A stretch of 64,000 nucleotides of DNA from Rudanella lutea DSM 19387 (GTDB lineage: Bacteria > Bacteroidota > Bacteroidia > Cytophagales > Spirosomataceae), in assembly GCF_000383955.1 (NCBI RefSeq), contig NZ_KB913013.1, positions 2,076,277-2,140,276 of the forward strand. The letters are read 5' to 3'. The notes beneath the pieces are model-generated. The model worked only from the letters and a program-made list of their open reading frames with translations, had not been told where the DNA came from and did not search any database. The translations under genes were made by a program, and so were the position numbers. This document shows positions 36,502 through 47,113 of this stretch, piece by piece; position 1 is the stretch's first letter, and the number at the start of each line of letters is the position of its first letter.

Positions 36502-37200
36502 TTACAACCGGATACCAACCGACCAAACGTTTACTTTGGGTCCCTGGCCATCGCGGAAAAGCATGGTAGATGGTTCGTAGCGGACAAACAGGCCGGTGTC
36601 TTCGCCCCAGGCGGCTTCGGCCGTGAGTCCCCACCGTAGCGAGGTGGTGTTGTATCCGCCGTGATTACGGGTAGTCTCACCACCGTCGGGTTTTACTTTC
36701 GTATAGCTGTCGAGCCGGATACCGGCGTACGCTCCTACCCCAAAGGTTACTCGATCAGACGGGCCAAACATGAGCAGTACCGGAATATTACCCTGAAACG
36801 TGGTCAGTTTAGTCCGTTTCAGATCGCGGTTATCGCCCACCAGCACCGACTCCTGCCGACCCGTTGCCGGGTTTACGGTTGATACCAGCCGCTGATCCCG
36901 CTCGAACATGAAGTTGTTCCAGGCAATTTCGGGCCCGACACCAATGCGGGGGCCATCGGGCCGGTTGCTCAGGGGCAGTTGCCGACGCCACGACAGGGCC
37001 ACAAACCGCGACCCGAGCGGACGTAGCTGAAAGGCATCGGCTCCGGCACCACTCACGCCGTTGATACCGATATAAAAACCAAAATCTTTGATGATGCGGG
37101 GTTTGTAGGGCGCTTCGCTAGGCGACGTATGGGCGGTTTGGGCGGTCGCAGTCGTGAGCGAAGTAAGGGCGGCAGCGCAGAAGAGAAGGAATGGTTTCAT
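36502..37200 (-). CDS. Outer-membrane beta-barrel protein, unknown role
   Basis: A 232-residue protein with a signal peptide (MKPFLLFCAAALTSLTTATA). The mature part is a series of amphipathic strands (FGFYIGINGVSGAG, VTFGVGAYAGIRLDSY, WGLTAEAAWGEDTGLFVRYE) ending in VNVWSVGIRL, a typical C-terminal barrel strand with an aromatic/hydrophobic end. It resembles small porin-like barrel proteins of Bacteroidota. Nothing in the neighbourhood points to a ligand. The upstream gene on the same strand encodes a DUF5694 protein, 91 bp away. Confidence 0.75.
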   Translation of the reverse strand: MKPFLLFCAAALTSLTTATAQTAHTSPSEAPYKPRIIKDFGFYIGINGVSGAGADAFQLRPLGSRFVALSWRRQLPLSNRPDGPRIGVGPEIAWNNFMFERDQRLVSTVNPATGRQESVLVGDNRDLKRTKLTTFQGNIPVLLMFGPSDRVTFGVGAYAGIRLDSYTKVKPDGGETTRNHGGYNTTSLRWGLTAEAAWGEDTGLFVRYEPSTMLFRDGQGPKVNVWSVGIRL

Positions 37201-37291
37201 GGTTTTTCAGGCGATTGTTTAGGGGTTCAGGAAAAGCTCCGAACCCGTTTTACGTTCCAGATGCAAAAGGGATGCGGGCGGGTTGCACGCT

Positions 37292-38341
37292 TCACAAAGA
37301 ATTTAATTCGACCACGGTGACGCCGGGGGTGGCCCGGAACCCATCGACCATGATTTTGCGGTGATTGGCCCCGACGAAAACAACTACGCGTTTGGCACCC
37401 CTCTGCCGGGCCCGTTCTACGGTATTGCGCACCATATCGTCGTTTCGATTTTGCCACTGGGCCAGCATGGCCTCGACCTCTTTTTGCGGAAAGCCCGTAG
37501 CGCCAAACAGGCGGTGTGCCCCGTAGAAATTCACGATATTGAGCATTTCATCGCCCGCAGGTGAGTTGAAAAACCAGGTTGACTGACCCGCCTTTTCGGC
37601 CTGGCTCTCAGCCTGCAATAAGGTACGAACGCGATTCATCAGCGCGGTAAACCGGCGGGCCTCCGTCGAGGTACTGTCGGTCAGGTGGTCGGTCCAGGCC
37701 CGGTAAAGCGTGTCGACGCGGTCCCAGGCGGCCTGCCAGGCAAGGTCGTGTCGTTGGCTGTCCATCGCCCCCAGTTCATCAATACCAAGTGCATCCATCA
37801 GCGGAAACACCACATTATGGTATTCGCTGGAGCGATTAGTGTATAGCGAATCGGGCTCGCCCAAAATAGCGCGGTAGGCGGCTACCTCGTCGGGCCCGAA
37901 CTGTGGGCGGGCCTTATCGAGCCGGTACAGGTGGTAGCGGGCGTTGGCCATATCCCGATTGAGGTACAGCACCCGCGCCAGTTTCATACGCTCCTGATGA
38001 AGTTGGGGTTGCTTACGCAGTAACCGGCGGGTTTCGCGGATAAACTGGTCCGGGTTTTTAGGCGCCGGGTAAGCCGTCTGCCGGACGTAGGCCAACCGTC
38101 GTTCTACATTGGCTTTGTTCCAGTAATTCGTCAGGGCGTCGTAGTCGGCGGCCGACAAAAACTCGCCGTACAGGGCGTCAGGCTTGAACGTGGCAATCTG
38201 CCGAATCAGACTATCGAATTTCTCAACTTGCTTTTTGCCGTAATTGTGCGACGTACCCACCATGAGTACGTCGAGGGGCTGGCCAACGGTGGTTGGTAAT
38301 CTTGTAAACAGGAGAACGAGCAGGGCGAATAGCGGTTTCAT
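37292..38341 (-). CDS. DUF5694 family protein, exported
   Basis: A 349-residue protein. ATG 38341 gives a signal peptide (MKPLFALLVLLFTRLPTTVG), so an ORF extension to 38554 is rejected. The domain opens with LDVLMVGTSHNYGKK and includes FKPDALYGEFLSAADYDALT and MDALGIDELGAMDSQRHDLA, and it closes with KRVVVFVGANHRKIMVDGFR. The N-terminal GTxH, internal Glu residues and C-terminal NHR recall TraB/EreA-like folds, but no activity is established. It is divergent from the histidine-kinase gene at 38569. The function is unknown. Confidence 0.75.
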   Translation of the reverse strand: MKPLFALLVLLFTRLPTTVGQPLDVLMVGTSHNYGKKQVEKFDSLIRQIATFKPDALYGEFLSAADYDALTNYWNKANVERRLAYVRQTAYPAPKNPDQFIRETRRLLRKQPQLHQERMKLARVLYLNRDMANARYHLYRLDKARPQFGPDEVAAYRAILGEPDSLYTNRSSEYHNVVFPLMDALGIDELGAMDSQRHDLAWQAAWDRVDTLYRAWTDHLTDSTSTEARRFTALMNRVRTLLQAESQAEKAGQSTWFFNSPAGDEMLNIVNFYGAHRLFGATGFPQKEVEAMLAQWQNRNDDMVRNTVERARQRGAKRVVVFVGANHRKIMVDGFRATPGVTVVELNSL

Positions 38342-38499
38342 ACGGTTGTGTTGTGTTCGGTTGATTGATGGGACAAAGGTGCGGGAGCCCATTTCGCAGC
38401 GCTTCATCAACTCGACCAACCGGGCCGTTTTGTCGGCAAACGCCCGTTGCAGAGCCCAAGCCTGTTGGTCGGCAAAAAAAGGGCGTTGGTCGAACCGGT

Positions 38500-38530
38500 T
38501 TGGGCGTATGCACCCTACCGAGCACTTTTG
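38500..38530 (+). promoter_or_regulatory. Candidate promoter of the LytS/LytTR operon
   Basis: TTG at 38500-38502, 20 bp, then CACTTTTG at 38523-38530 matches TTG-N20-TAnnTTTG with one mismatch. The ATG is 39 bp downstream. The spacing is the same as in the TetR promoter candidate at 918. Confidence 0.4.
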
Positions 38531-38568
38531 CAGCGTAACCAAAACCGCGTACACGCTCCGCCCATGCC

Positions 38569-39621
38569 ATGACGTTCAATCGCCAACTTAGCCGCCCCCT
38601 TCTCCGTAACCTGCTGTACCTGGGTCTATTTTTGCTACCCCTCTCGCTCGACCTCATCAACCCCAACCGCGACCGAATCGAGTTCAGCCTGTTTGGATCC
38701 ACCTTTGTGCTTGTTTTTCTGCTCACGGCCTGGTTTGAGCACGTCGTAGTGCTGAACCGGTTTCTCGACAGGCAGCAGTATGTACAAACCGGGCTGGGGT
38801 CGATTTTGGCCTTGTTCTTTTTTGTTGGCGTGCGCTATCTGGTTGAGCAGCAGTTAACCCGGCTCTTGTTCGGGTCAGTCAATTACGACCCTACCGACCT
38901 GACAGCCAGTTATTATTTGAGCGATAACCGATACTACGCTTTGGCAAGCGTGGGGCTGGGTGTTCTGTTTAAGCTAATCGAAGACTGGATTGTGCTGCAA
39001 CAGGAGCGCCGGGCGTTGGTAAGCGAGAAAACAACCGCCGAGCTGGCTTTCCTTAAATCGCAGATCAACCCGCACTTTCTGTTCAACACGCTCAACAATA
39101 TTTACGCCCTGGCCTACACCAAGTCAGATGCCGCACCGGGGGCCATTCTGAAACTGTCGGAGCTGATGCGCTACATGCTTTACGAAAGCACGGGCGGACC
39201 GGGCGGAGATGCCTCTCCACCCCAGAAAGTAATCCTCAGCCGGGAGATTGAGTACCTACGCAACCTGGTCGATCTGGAAACTCTGCGGGTTCCCAACGCA
39301 CAGGTCCAGTTTGTGGTCGATGGGAACACCGATTTATACCGCATTGAGCCAATGCTGCTTATTTCACTCGTGGAAAATGCCTTTAAACACGGCAACCTCA
39401 CCGACCCCAACCACCCCCTCGTTATTCGGTTGAGTGTGCGGCAGGGGCAGTTACAGGCCGAGGTTACCAACAAAAAAGGCCATCATCAGAAAGACGCGAC
39501 CGGCGGCATAGGCTTGCCCAACGTGCGCCGTCGGTTAGCTTTGTTGTACCCCAACCGGCACCAACTCCACATCCACGAAGACGCGCAGACGTTTGTCTGT
39601 CGGCTCGAAATAAGCCTGTAA
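38569..39621 (+). CDS. LytS-like sensor histidine kinase
   Basis: A 350-residue membrane sensor kinase. About four transmembrane helices occupy residues 12-150 (LLRNLLYLGLFLLPLSLDLI, LGSILALFFFVGVRYLV). The His_kinase (PF06580) motif LKSQINPHFLFNTLNNIYAL at about 165 carries the phosphorylated His. A HATPase domain follows with LLISLVENAFKHGNL (N box) and GGIGLPNVRRRLALLYP (G box). The response-regulator gene starts 14 bp after its stop, so the two are one operon. The signal sensed is unknown. Confidence 0.93.
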   Translation: MTFNRQLSRPLLRNLLYLGLFLLPLSLDLINPNRDRIEFSLFGSTFVLVFLLTAWFEHVVVLNRFLDRQQYVQTGLGSILALFFFVGVRYLVEQQLTRLLFGSVNYDPTDLTASYYLSDNRYYALASVGLGVLFKLIEDWIVLQQERRALVSEKTTAELAFLKSQINPHFLFNTLNNIYALAYTKSDAAPGAILKLSELMRYMLYESTGGPGGDASPPQKVILSREIEYLRNLVDLETLRVPNAQVQFVVDGNTDLYRIEPMLLISLVENAFKHGNLTDPNHPLVIRLSVRQGQLQAEVTNKKGHHQKDATGGIGLPNVRRRLALLYPNRHQLHIHEDAQTFVCRLEISL

Positions 39622-39634
39622 GCCCCTTTTCCCT

Positions 39635-40411
39635 ATGTTCCGTACCCTCATTGTCGACGACGAACCGCTGGCCCTCACGATCCTGAGCGATTATGTCGGC
39701 AAAGTCCCTTTTCTGACCCTTACCGGCACCACAACCAGCCCCATTGCGGCCCTGCAACGTGTACAGGCGGGCGAGGTCGATCTTATTTTGCTGGATATTC
39801 AGATGCCCGAACTCACGGGGATTCAGTTTCTGAACATCATCCGGGGCAGCCGTTGCCGGGTTATTCTGACCACGGCCTATGCCGAGTATGCCCTCGATGG
39901 GTACGAACACGATGTAGTCGATTATCTGCTCAAGCCCATTTCATTCGATCGGTTTTACCGGGCGGTGCAAAAACTGATTGCCCAGCCAAACCCCACCACA
40001 CCCACCGGAGGAGGACTACCTACCGGGGCAGGGGCTGCCGTGTCGCACGCCCATGAATGGGCCGAACGCGTCTCGCCGGACCCCGACTTTATTTTTGTTA
40101 AAACCGAATACCGGCTCCAGCGCGTCGACCTGACCGACATTTTGTATGCCGAGGGGCTGAAAGATTACGTGTCGCTCTTTCTGCCACCCCCACCCGGCAA
40201 GCCCGATCCGACCCGCCTGCTGACGTTACAGACCCTCAAGCATCTGGAAGAGAAACTGCCGGTGAGCCGGTTTGTACGGGTGCACAAATCATACATTGTT
40301 GCCCTCAACCGGATCGAATCCATCGAACGCAACCGGATATACATTGGTAAGGCCGTTATTCCGGTGGGCGATACCTACCGCGATGAATTTTTCCGGCGCA
40401 TCGACGGGTGA
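39635..40411 (+). CDS. LytTR family response regulator
   Basis: A 258-residue regulator, partner of the upstream kinase. The receiver domain (about 1-120) has the acidic pair in TLIVDDEPLAL, the phospho-acceptor Asp in VDLILLDIQMPELTGIQFL, and the conserved Thr and Lys in ILTTAYAEYALDGYEHDVVD/YLLKPISF. A Gly/Pro-rich linker precedes a LytTR DNA-binding domain at about 150-258 (FIFVKTEYRLQRVDLTDILY, SRFVRVHKSYIVALNRIESI). Such pairs often regulate nearby or cell-envelope genes, but the target is not evident here. Confidence 0.94.
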   Translation: MFRTLIVDDEPLALTILSDYVGKVPFLTLTGTTTSPIAALQRVQAGEVDLILLDIQMPELTGIQFLNIIRGSRCRVILTTAYAEYALDGYEHDVVDYLLKPISFDRFYRAVQKLIAQPNPTTPTGGGLPTGAGAAVSHAHEWAERVSPDPDFIFVKTEYRLQRVDLTDILYAEGLKDYVSLFLPPPPGKPDPTRLLTLQTLKHLEEKLPVSRFVRVHKSYIVALNRIESIERNRIYIGKAVIPVGDTYRDEFFRRIDG

Positions 40412-40578
40412 GCGGGTCGATTATCGGATAATCAGCGATCGTAAGTTTCCCGATTGGTGTTCTTTGTTTGTACTTTGTGCCCGAAGTTACTCCGCCGGTT
40501 GCCGCTCGTCTTATCGGGCATGACTCCGGCGCGCCCCCCGGCCGATAGCAAACCTGTACCTCCAGAACACCCAAACGA

Positions 40579-42999
40579 ATGCCTGCCCCCGTCAACGAAA
40601 AACTCCTGCTTGCCACTGATTTTGTGCTTCATACCCGCCACAACGTGTTTCTGACGGGCAAAGCCGGCACGGGTAAAACCACGTTCCTGCACCAGATCAA
40701 AGGGGCGGCTGTGAAGCGATTGGCCGTTGTGGCGCCAACGGGTGTAGCCGCTATCAACGCGGGGGGTGTTACCATTCACTCGCTGTTTCAGCTGCCGTTT
40801 GGGCCACTCACGCCCGGTGCTACCACCCGCGAGGGCCGCAAATTCAACCGCGACAAAATCAGGCTGCTGCGCACCCTCGACCTCCTGATTATCGACGAAA
40901 TCAGTATGGTACGGGCCGATGTGCTAGACGGAATTGATGAGGTGCTGCGCCGGTACCGCAACCCCAACGTACCGTTTGGTGGGGTCCAACTGCTCATGAT
41001 CGGCGATATGCAGCAGCTACCGCCCGTAATCCGCGACGACGACTGGGCCTTGCTCCGCCCCTATTACGACACGGGCTACTTTTTCGGGAGCCGGGCCCTG
41101 CGCGAAATTCCGTACGTGAGTATCGAGCTGACCCATATTTACCGGCAAGCCGACGAGCGGTTTATCACCCTGCTCAACGCCATCCGGGAAAAAACCATCA
41201 GTTCCGCCCAGTTGGCCGACCTCAACCAACGGTACATTGCCGATTTCCGCCCGGCCGACGACGCGGGCTACATTACCCTCTCGACCCACAACAACACGGC
41301 CCAACAGATCAACAGCACCCGGCTCGCCGAACTGCCGGGGCAGGAGTACGCGTTTGAAGCCACCACCACGGGCGATTTTCCGGCTTCGGCCTACCCTACT
41401 GAGTCGGAGCTGACGCTCAAAGTGGGCGCGCAGGTGATGTTTATCAAAAACGACATCTCCCGCGAGAAACTGTACTACAACGGCAAAATTGGGCGGGTAC
41501 TCCGCATTGATGAGGAAGACGGGGTGATTTATGTGGAGGGGCAGGCCGACGGCGATACTATCATGGTGACGCCTGCCGAGTGGCAAAACATTCGCTACAC
41601 CCTCGACCCGGCAACCAAGGAAATTACGGCCGAGGTCATCGGCACCTTTACGCAATACCCGCTCCGGCTGGCGTGGGCCATCACGATTCACAAAAGTCAG
41701 GGCCTTACGTTTGAGCGGGCCATTATCGATGCGTCGGCGGCTTTTGCGCACGGGCAGGTGTACGTGGCCCTGAGCCGCTGCAAAACCCTCGACGGGCTGG
41801 TTCTCCGCACGCCGATTCCGTCGAGCAGCATCAAAACTGAGCAAACGCTGGAGGTTTTTCACGAACAGGTGCAGCAGCAAACGCCCACCGAGCAACACCT
41901 GCACGAGGCCAAGCGGCTCAATCAGGAAACACTGCTGGACGAGCTCTTTTCGTTTGAACATGCCAGTACGCTTCTGTACCGGTGTCGGCGCGAGGTAAAC
42001 ACCCACGGAGCCAGTTTCTCCGACGAACTCGCGCCCGCCCTCGAAGCGCTCGAAAACGAACTACGCCCCAAAGCCCGCGACATTGGCCGCCGGTTTGCGC
42101 AGCAACTCCCCCATTATTTTGCACAAGAACCCCTCCCCGAAGCCAACGAGGCGCTTCAGGAACGGGTACGCAAGGCGGCCGCTTACTTCGGTCCGCTACT
42201 GGCCAACGACCTGCTCCCGGCTCTCGAACAGGCCCCGACCGACTCCGACAACAAAGCCGTGCGGGAGGCTCTGCTCGACGTGATGGACGAGCTGGAGCGC
42301 GAACTGTTTGTGAAGCTGAAGTGCTTTGAGCGGTGTGCCGAGGGGTTCGATGCGCTCGGGTACCTGCAAGCCCGCAACCATGCCGAACTAGACTTCAAAC
42401 CCAGTCGCAAACGGCTCGAAAAAGCTACCGAATCGGGCGGCAGCAACCGCGACGATCTGTACAAGGCCCTGGTGCGCTGGCGCGATGAAATGGCCGCCGA
42501 ACATAACACCACCGGCTACATGGTGCTACCTACCAAGACCATTGTGGAACTGGTAAAAACCCGACCCAACTCGACGGCCGAGCTGCTGGCTATCAAAGGA
42601 TTTGGCAAAACCAAGGTAAAGCAAATCGGCCCCGATATTATGCGGATTCTGGACGCGTACCGGAGTGGCACAGGCACAACCCGCTCAGGCACCAAACCAG
42701 CCAAAGCCGATAAAGAGCCCACGCACGAAACCACCATCCGCCTGTTACTCACCGGGTTGTCGCCCCAGGCCATTGCCGATAAACGGGGGCTGTCGCTCTC
42801 GACTATCGAAACCCACCTCACTCAGGCGATTAAAGCCGGTCAGGTGCCGGTGGAGTCGCTCGTTGCGGCCGACACCATCGACCGGATTCGGGCGTTTGTA
42901 CGAGCTAACCAGGGGTTGAAAACAAGCGAAATCAGAGCTGGGCTAAACAATTCGGTGTCGTTTGGCGAAATCCGAATGGTGGTCGCGGCTGGTGTTTAG
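40579..42999 (+). CDS. PIF1-like helicase with C-terminal HRDC and HTH domains
   Basis: An 806-residue SF1 helicase. Motifs: Walker [21 protein letters not shown] at about 24, motif [19 protein letters not shown] at about 96, [20 protein letters not shown] at about 360 and [20 protein letters not shown] at about 395. A poorly conserved middle follows. The C-terminus has an HRDC-like segment ([20 protein letters not shown]) and a winged/HTH-like end ([20 protein letters not shown]). It probably unwinds DNA in repair or replication. Its stop overlaps the convergent sdhB stop by 4 bp. Confidence 0.92.
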   Translation: MPAPVNEKLLLATDFVLHTRHNVFLTGKAGTGKTTFLHQIKGAAVKRLAVVAPTGVAAINAGGVTIHSLFQLPFGPLTPGATTREGRKFNRDKIRLLRTLDLLIIDEISMVRADVLDGIDEVLRRYRNPNVPFGGVQLLMIGDMQQLPPVIRDDDWALLRPYYDTGYFFGSRALREIPYVSIELTHIYRQADERFITLLNAIREKTISSAQLADLNQRYIADFRPADDAGYITLSTHNNTAQQINSTRLAELPGQEYAFEATTTGDFPASAYPTESELTLKVGAQVMFIKNDISREKLYYNGKIGRVLRIDEEDGVIYVEGQADGDTIMVTPAEWQNIRYTLDPATKEITAEVIGTFTQYPLRLAWAITIHKSQGLTFERAIIDASAAFAHGQVYVALSRCKTLDGLVLRTPIPSSSIKTEQTLEVFHEQVQQQTPTEQHLHEAKRLNQETLLDELFSFEHASTLLYRCRREVNTHGASFSDELAPALEALENELRPKARDIGRRFAQQLPHYFAQEPLPEANEALQERVRKAAAYFGPLLANDLLPALEQAPTDSDNKAVREALLDVMDELERELFVKLKCFERCAEGFDALGYLQARNHAELDFKPSRKRLEKATESGGSNRDDLYKALVRWRDEMAAEHNTTGYMVLPTKTIVELVKTRPNSTAELLAIKGFGKTKVKQIGPDIMRILDAYRSGTGTTRSGTKPAKADKEPTHETTIRLLLTGLSPQAIADKRGLSLSTIETHLTQAIKAGQVPVESLVAADTIDRIRAFVRANQGLKTSEIRAGLNNSVSFGEIRMVVAAGV

Positions 43000-43751
43000 G
43001 TCTCGTTTTCGGAGGTAAGCTTAGCCCCAAGGTACTCGCGGTTCAGGCGGGTAATCACATCGAGCGGAATCGAAGCCGGGCACTCTACCGAGCAGGCACC
43101 CGTAAACGAACACGCCCCGAAGCCCTCGGCGTCCATCTGCGCCACCATGCGCTCAGCCCGTTTTTTGCGTTCGGGTTGCCCCTGTGGCAATAAGGCAAAC
43201 TTGGTCACCTGCGCTCCCACAAACAGCATGGCCGACGCGTTTTTACAGGCCGCCACACAGGCCCCACAGGCAATACAGGCAGCCGCATCCATCGAAGCCT
43301 CCTGGGTTTCGCGTGGAATGGCGATCTCGTTGGCGTCGGGGGCCGAGCCCGTACCCACGGAGATGTACCCACCCGCCTGCACAATCCGGTCGAAGGCCGT
43401 GCGGTCGGTCGATAAGTCTTTGATGATCGGGAAAGCCCGCGCCCGCCAGGGTTCGACCACAATGGTGCTGTCGTCGAGAAACGAGCGCATATGCAGCATA
43501 CATACCGCGCCACCCGTTTGGGGGCCGTGCGGCCGACCGTTGACGTAGAGCGAGCAGGAACCACAGATGCCCTCGCGGCAGTCGTGATCGAAAGCAATGA
43601 TGTCTTCGCCCCGCCGGATAAGCGCCCCGTTGAGTACATCGAGGGTTTCCAGAAACGACATATCCGCCGAAACATCGTTCACGGCGTACGACACAAATTT
43701 GCCGGGGGTATTGGCGTTTTTCTGTCGCCAGATTCTGAGCGTAAAGTTCAT
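42996..43751 (-). CDS. sdhB: Succinate dehydrogenase/fumarate reductase iron-sulfur subunit
   Basis: A 251-residue iron-sulfur subunit that passes electrons between the flavoprotein and the quinone site. The [2Fe-2S] ligands are in [18 protein letters not shown] with the later Cys in [10 protein letters not shown]. The [4Fe-4S] and [3Fe-4S] motifs are [17 protein letters not shown] and [17 protein letters not shown]. The flavoprotein and membrane-anchor genes (sdhA, sdhC) are not adjacent. The start overlaps the treZ stop by 4 bp (ATGA), so this copy is translationally coupled to a trehalose enzyme, an unusual context. Its 3' end overlaps the helicase gene by 4 bp. Confidence 0.93.
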   Translation of the reverse strand: MNFTLRIWRQKNANTPGKFVSYAVNDVSADMSFLETLDVLNGALIRRGEDIIAFDHDCREGICGSCSLYVNGRPHGPQTGGAVCMLHMRSFLDDSTIVVEPWRARAFPIIKDLSTDRTAFDRIVQAGGYISVGTGSAPDANEIAIPRETQEASMDAAACIACGACVAACKNASAMLFVGAQVTKFALLPQGQPERKKRAERMVAQMDAEGFGACSFTGACSVECPASIPLDVITRLNREYLGAKLTSENET

Positions 43752-45739
43752 CGTGTTGAGTAGCTATAGAAAGTGTGCATCGCCAGATGCAACCGCTCAT
43801 GACCCCGGCCGTAGAGTACCATCGACTCAGGCCGCACGGGTATTGCCTCGCCCGAAACCACGCTCTCGGGCGAGGGACTCGGACCGGCTTGGTCCAGCCC
43901 CTGCCACTCCTCGGCCGATGAGTCGAATAGTTTTTGCCAGCGGTGCTCGCCATCGGGCAGCGCAATCAAACGGATCTCCTTCGAGAAATTCATCAGACAG
44001 AGCACGTGGGTCTCGGTATGCCAGCGGTGCAACACCAGGGTCTGATTGGCCTCGTCGGGCATGGCCCGCAAATGCCGCCGACTCAGGTGATGCAGAGCCG
44101 GCAGTTGTTTCCGAATAGCAATGAGGCACTGATAATACCGCAGTAGGGTCTGGTGCGGCTCCTGCGTAGGCAGGCTCCACTGTAGGCTGCTCTGCCGAAA
44201 CGTGCTCTGGCTTTGGGGGTCGGGCATCTGACCGCCATCGTAAAAAGCCTCAAACTCTTTCTGGCGCCCCTCCTGCACGGCCCGAATAAGCGCCGGATCA
44301 GAGTGGTGCACGAAGTAGAAGAACGGATTTGTTTCGCCCCATTCCTCGCCCATAAACAGCATCGGGATAAACGGACTCACCAGCACGGCCCCGGCCATCA
44401 GTTTGAGCATGTCGAAGCTAAACAACTGACTCGACCGTTCGCCACCTTTTCGGTTGCCAACCTGATCGTGATTTTGCGAAAACACGATAAACTGATGGCC
44501 TGGGTTACGGTCGGCCCGGAGGCCAAACCGCTTTTGTCGCACCGCCGAAAACTGCCCGTCGTAGGCGTAGGCGTCAATATATGATTTGGAGAGGTGATAA
44601 ATTTTCTGAAAATCGGCGTAGTAGCCGGTTCGCTCCCCGCCCCCGGTTACGCGCAGGGCGTGATGAAACTCGTCGACCCACTGCGCATCCATTCCGTAGC
44701 CCTGCTCAGCCAATGGGCTAATCACACGGGGGTCGTTGAGATCGCTCTCTACAATCAGGTAATGGGTGCGGCCGGTACTAGCCGTGAGCGCATCGACATG
44801 CTGCCGGAGTTCGCGCAGAATATGCACCGGGCCAAAGTCTTTAATCGCGTGCACGGCATCAAGCCGCAGGGCGTCGATATGAAAATCGCGCAGCCACATA
44901 AGTGCATTTTCGATCACATACCGCCGGACCCCATCGCACCAGGCATCGTCGAAATTAACGGCCTTACCCCAGGGCGTCTGGTACTGATCGGTGAGGTACG
45001 GGCCAAAGTCATCGAGGTAATTGCCCTCCGGCCCGAAATGGTTGTACACTACGTCGAGTACCACGGCCATTCCCCGGTAGTGGCAGGCATTGACCAGATG
45101 GTGCAGGGCCTTAGCCCCCCCGTAGGCATGATGCGCTGCGAAGCCCAGCACGCCATCGTAGCCCCAATTACGATTACCCGGAAACTCAGCAATCGGCATA
45201 ATCTCAATCGCATTGACACCCAACGCTTTGAGGTAATCGAGTTTTTGCTCGATGCCTGCAAACGTGCCTTCGGGCGTAAACGTGCCCGTATGAATTTCGT
45301 AGATCAGGTACGACGACAGGGGCGGATTGACCCAACAGGCATCTTCCCAGTAAAACTGACGGGTATCTACCGCCTGCGAGGGGCCGTGTACCCCCTCGGG
45401 CTGCGCCAGCGAAGCCGGGTCGGGTCGGTACAGGGGCGGAGTGCCTTCGGGGCCGTGCAGCACAAACCGATAGCGGTCGCCGGGTCGGAGCTGATCGGTA
45501 GTGAGGCACCAGTACCCAAACTTTTCTTTATCGAGGGGCAGGGAATCGGGGTTTCCTTCAATGGCCAAATCGACCCAACGGGCACGGGGTGCCCACACCA
45601 TAACCTGCGCCCGGCCATCGGCCAAAAAGCTCACGCCAATTTGACGGCGGTCGGTTGTTTGACCGAATAGCCATTCGTCGGCCTGTTTTTCTTCCCACCG
45701 ACCACCGCCCTCGGCAACGACTTCAAGTTGCTCGTTCAT
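43748..45739 (-). CDS. treZ: Malto-oligosyltrehalose trehalohydrolase
   Basis: A 663-residue GH13 enzyme that releases trehalose from maltooligosyl-trehalose. An N-terminal CBM48/E-set-like domain at about 30-120 ([19 protein letters not shown]) precedes the barrel. Catalytic blocks: [35 protein letters not shown] (nucleophile Asp), [14 protein letters not shown] (acid/base Glu) and [16 protein letters not shown] (third Asp). A C-terminal beta domain follows. The partner maltooligosyl-trehalose synthase (treY) and debranching enzyme (treX) are not in the window. The stop overlaps sdhB, and a GH1-like gene lies upstream 15 bp away. Confidence 0.93.
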   Translation of the reverse strand: MNEQLEVVAEGGGRWEEKQADEWLFGQTTDRRQIGVSFLADGRAQVMVWAPRARWVDLAIEGNPDSLPLDKEKFGYWCLTTDQLRPGDRYRFVLHGPEGTPPLYRPDPASLAQPEGVHGPSQAVDTRQFYWEDACWVNPPLSSYLIYEIHTGTFTPEGTFAGIEQKLDYLKALGVNAIEIMPIAEFPGNRNWGYDGVLGFAAHHAYGGAKALHHLVNACHYRGMAVVLDVVYNHFGPEGNYLDDFGPYLTDQYQTPWGKAVNFDDAWCDGVRRYVIENALMWLRDFHIDALRLDAVHAIKDFGPVHILRELRQHVDALTASTGRTHYLIVESDLNDPRVISPLAEQGYGMDAQWVDEFHHALRVTGGGERTGYYADFQKIYHLSKSYIDAYAYDGQFSAVRQKRFGLRADRNPGHQFIVFSQNHDQVGNRKGGERSSQLFSFDMLKLMAGAVLVSPFIPMLFMGEEWGETNPFFYFVHHSDPALIRAVQEGRQKEFEAFYDGGQMPDPQSQSTFRQSSLQWSLPTQEPHQTLLRYYQCLIAIRKQLPALHHLSRRHLRAMPDEANQTLVLHRWHTETHVLCLMNFSKEIRLIALPDGEHRWQKLFDSSAEEWQGLDQAGPSPSPESVVSGEAIPVRPESMVLYGRGHERLHLAMHTFYSYSTR

Positions 45740-45754
45740 AGATCAGTTTCGGTT

Positions 45755-47035
45755 TCAAATCAGACTCTCAATTTCTTCGACCTGCCACCAGCCCAGACCA
45801 GCGGGGGCCAGTTGTTCGACGGGAGTACCTTGGGCCAGTTGCTGCACCATACGGCTCAGGTCGGTGTGTTGCGGTTGGCCATCGGCCACATGGAAAACAC
45901 CCGGTTCGTAGCGGTTTTCGCAGCGGGTAAGCAGGCAATGCCAGTCGTAGAGGCCAAACAAAGCCCAGGCGGTCACGGCCCGTATATCGGCTCCCTGCCG
46001 ACGGGCCCACTCGGCCTGTTGCCAGCTTTCGGCCAGCCAACGCATCTGTTCATCGACGGTGCAGCCCAGATGAGCCTCCGTTACGGCTATAGGGCGTTGG
46101 TACCGCTCCCACGCCTGTACCAACAGATTGCCAAGACCCAGGCGTTGCTCAGGGGCGGCCCGAACCACCTCGGTATCACCGTAGCCAGTAGGTGAGTTGC
46201 GGTCGGGAAACAGGTAGCGCTCACTCGTCACGTAATGGTTGACCCCAATTACTGAGGGTGGGCAGGGATTTTCGACATGGAACCAAAGGTGCCCTTCCGT
46301 TGCCCCCGACCGGCGGAGGTAATTCCACAGCGCATGGCCGGGGGTGACGCGGCCACTCAGCAAATCCCACGCCAGCCAACGCCGTTCGTTCTCAAAATCG
46401 GCCTGATACCCAAACGCGGGCGAAGCGTGCGTGTAGCCGAGATCGTCGGTCTGCACCAGTTGGGCATCGGGCCGTACCTGCCGAATTTCGCGCATGGCCC
46501 GCACCGTGGCCCGGCACTGCCGCAGCAACAGATCGACAAACAGCCGATCCGACTGCCCGTGCGGATACCAAAATCCGTAAAGCCCCGAAAACCGGGCCGT
46601 TGTCAGCGGCTCATTGATGGGTGTGTACGCATCTACCCACGGATACCGTTCGGCTACTTGCCGGGCGTACCGGGGCAGGTGCCGTTCAAACGCCGTCTGT
46701 TCAAACGTAGCGTACCGGGGCCCGCAGCCGTGATGCACCAGCCCTACAATGGGCCGAATCCGGAGCTTGCGCAAGCGGTGCAACCGTTGGTCGGCCCAGC
46801 GCCAGTCGGGTTGGTCGGGGTGGTGCGGGGCGGTGCGTTCCCACAAGATGGGGTAGCGCAACGTACGGAGACCCAGATCGGCCAGTTTCCCCAGATCGTC
46901 GAGTCGGTCGTGATGCCCGGTTCGGACAACCTGATCGCCATACTGGTCGCCTACCCGATTGACGGTGCATTCGAGGCCACCCCACAACGCCAGTGGCTGA
47001 GCGTTGGTAGCGAAGGTCGGTACGTGTGTGTGCAT
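45755..47035 (-). CDS. Glycoside hydrolase family 1-like protein
   Basis: A 426-residue protein resembling the GH1 half of the GH1/RmlD fusion proteins found in several phyla. It begins with LALWGGLECTVNRVGDQYGD. The acid/base Glu is in DAYTPINEPLTTARFSGLYG, and ENPCPPSVIGVNHYVTSERY follows. The nucleophile position appears to be PIAVTEAHLGC, where classical GH1 has TENG. The protein ends at QLAPAGLGWWQVEEIESLI, just where the sugar-nucleotide reductase part would start in the fused forms. Substrate is unknown. It lies 15 bp upstream of treZ in the same orientation. Confidence 0.82.
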   Translation of the reverse strand: MHTHVPTFATNAQPLALWGGLECTVNRVGDQYGDQVVRTGHHDRLDDLGKLADLGLRTLRYPILWERTAPHHPDQPDWRWADQRLHRLRKLRIRPIVGLVHHGCGPRYATFEQTAFERHLPRYARQVAERYPWVDAYTPINEPLTTARFSGLYGFWYPHGQSDRLFVDLLLRQCRATVRAMREIRQVRPDAQLVQTDDLGYTHASPAFGYQADFENERRWLAWDLLSGRVTPGHALWNYLRRSGATEGHLWFHVENPCPPSVIGVNHYVTSERYLFPDRNSPTGYGDTEVVRAAPEQRLGLGNLLVQAWERYQRPIAVTEAHLGCTVDEQMRWLAESWQQAEWARRQGADIRAVTAWALFGLYDWHCLLTRCENRYEPGVFHVADGQPQHTDLSRMVQQLAQGTPVEQLAPAGLGWWQVEEIESLI

Positions 47036-47113
47036 AGATGTGGTCTAAAAGGGCCCGGTTGGTTGGGTGGGCGGCCGTATTTGAGCGAGCCCCCTGCCCA
47101 ACCAACCGGATAA

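Noticed and set aside
44594-45670. 358-codon plus-strand frame opposite treZ
   Set aside because: Antisense shadow of a well-conserved GH13 gene; composition typical of shadow frames.
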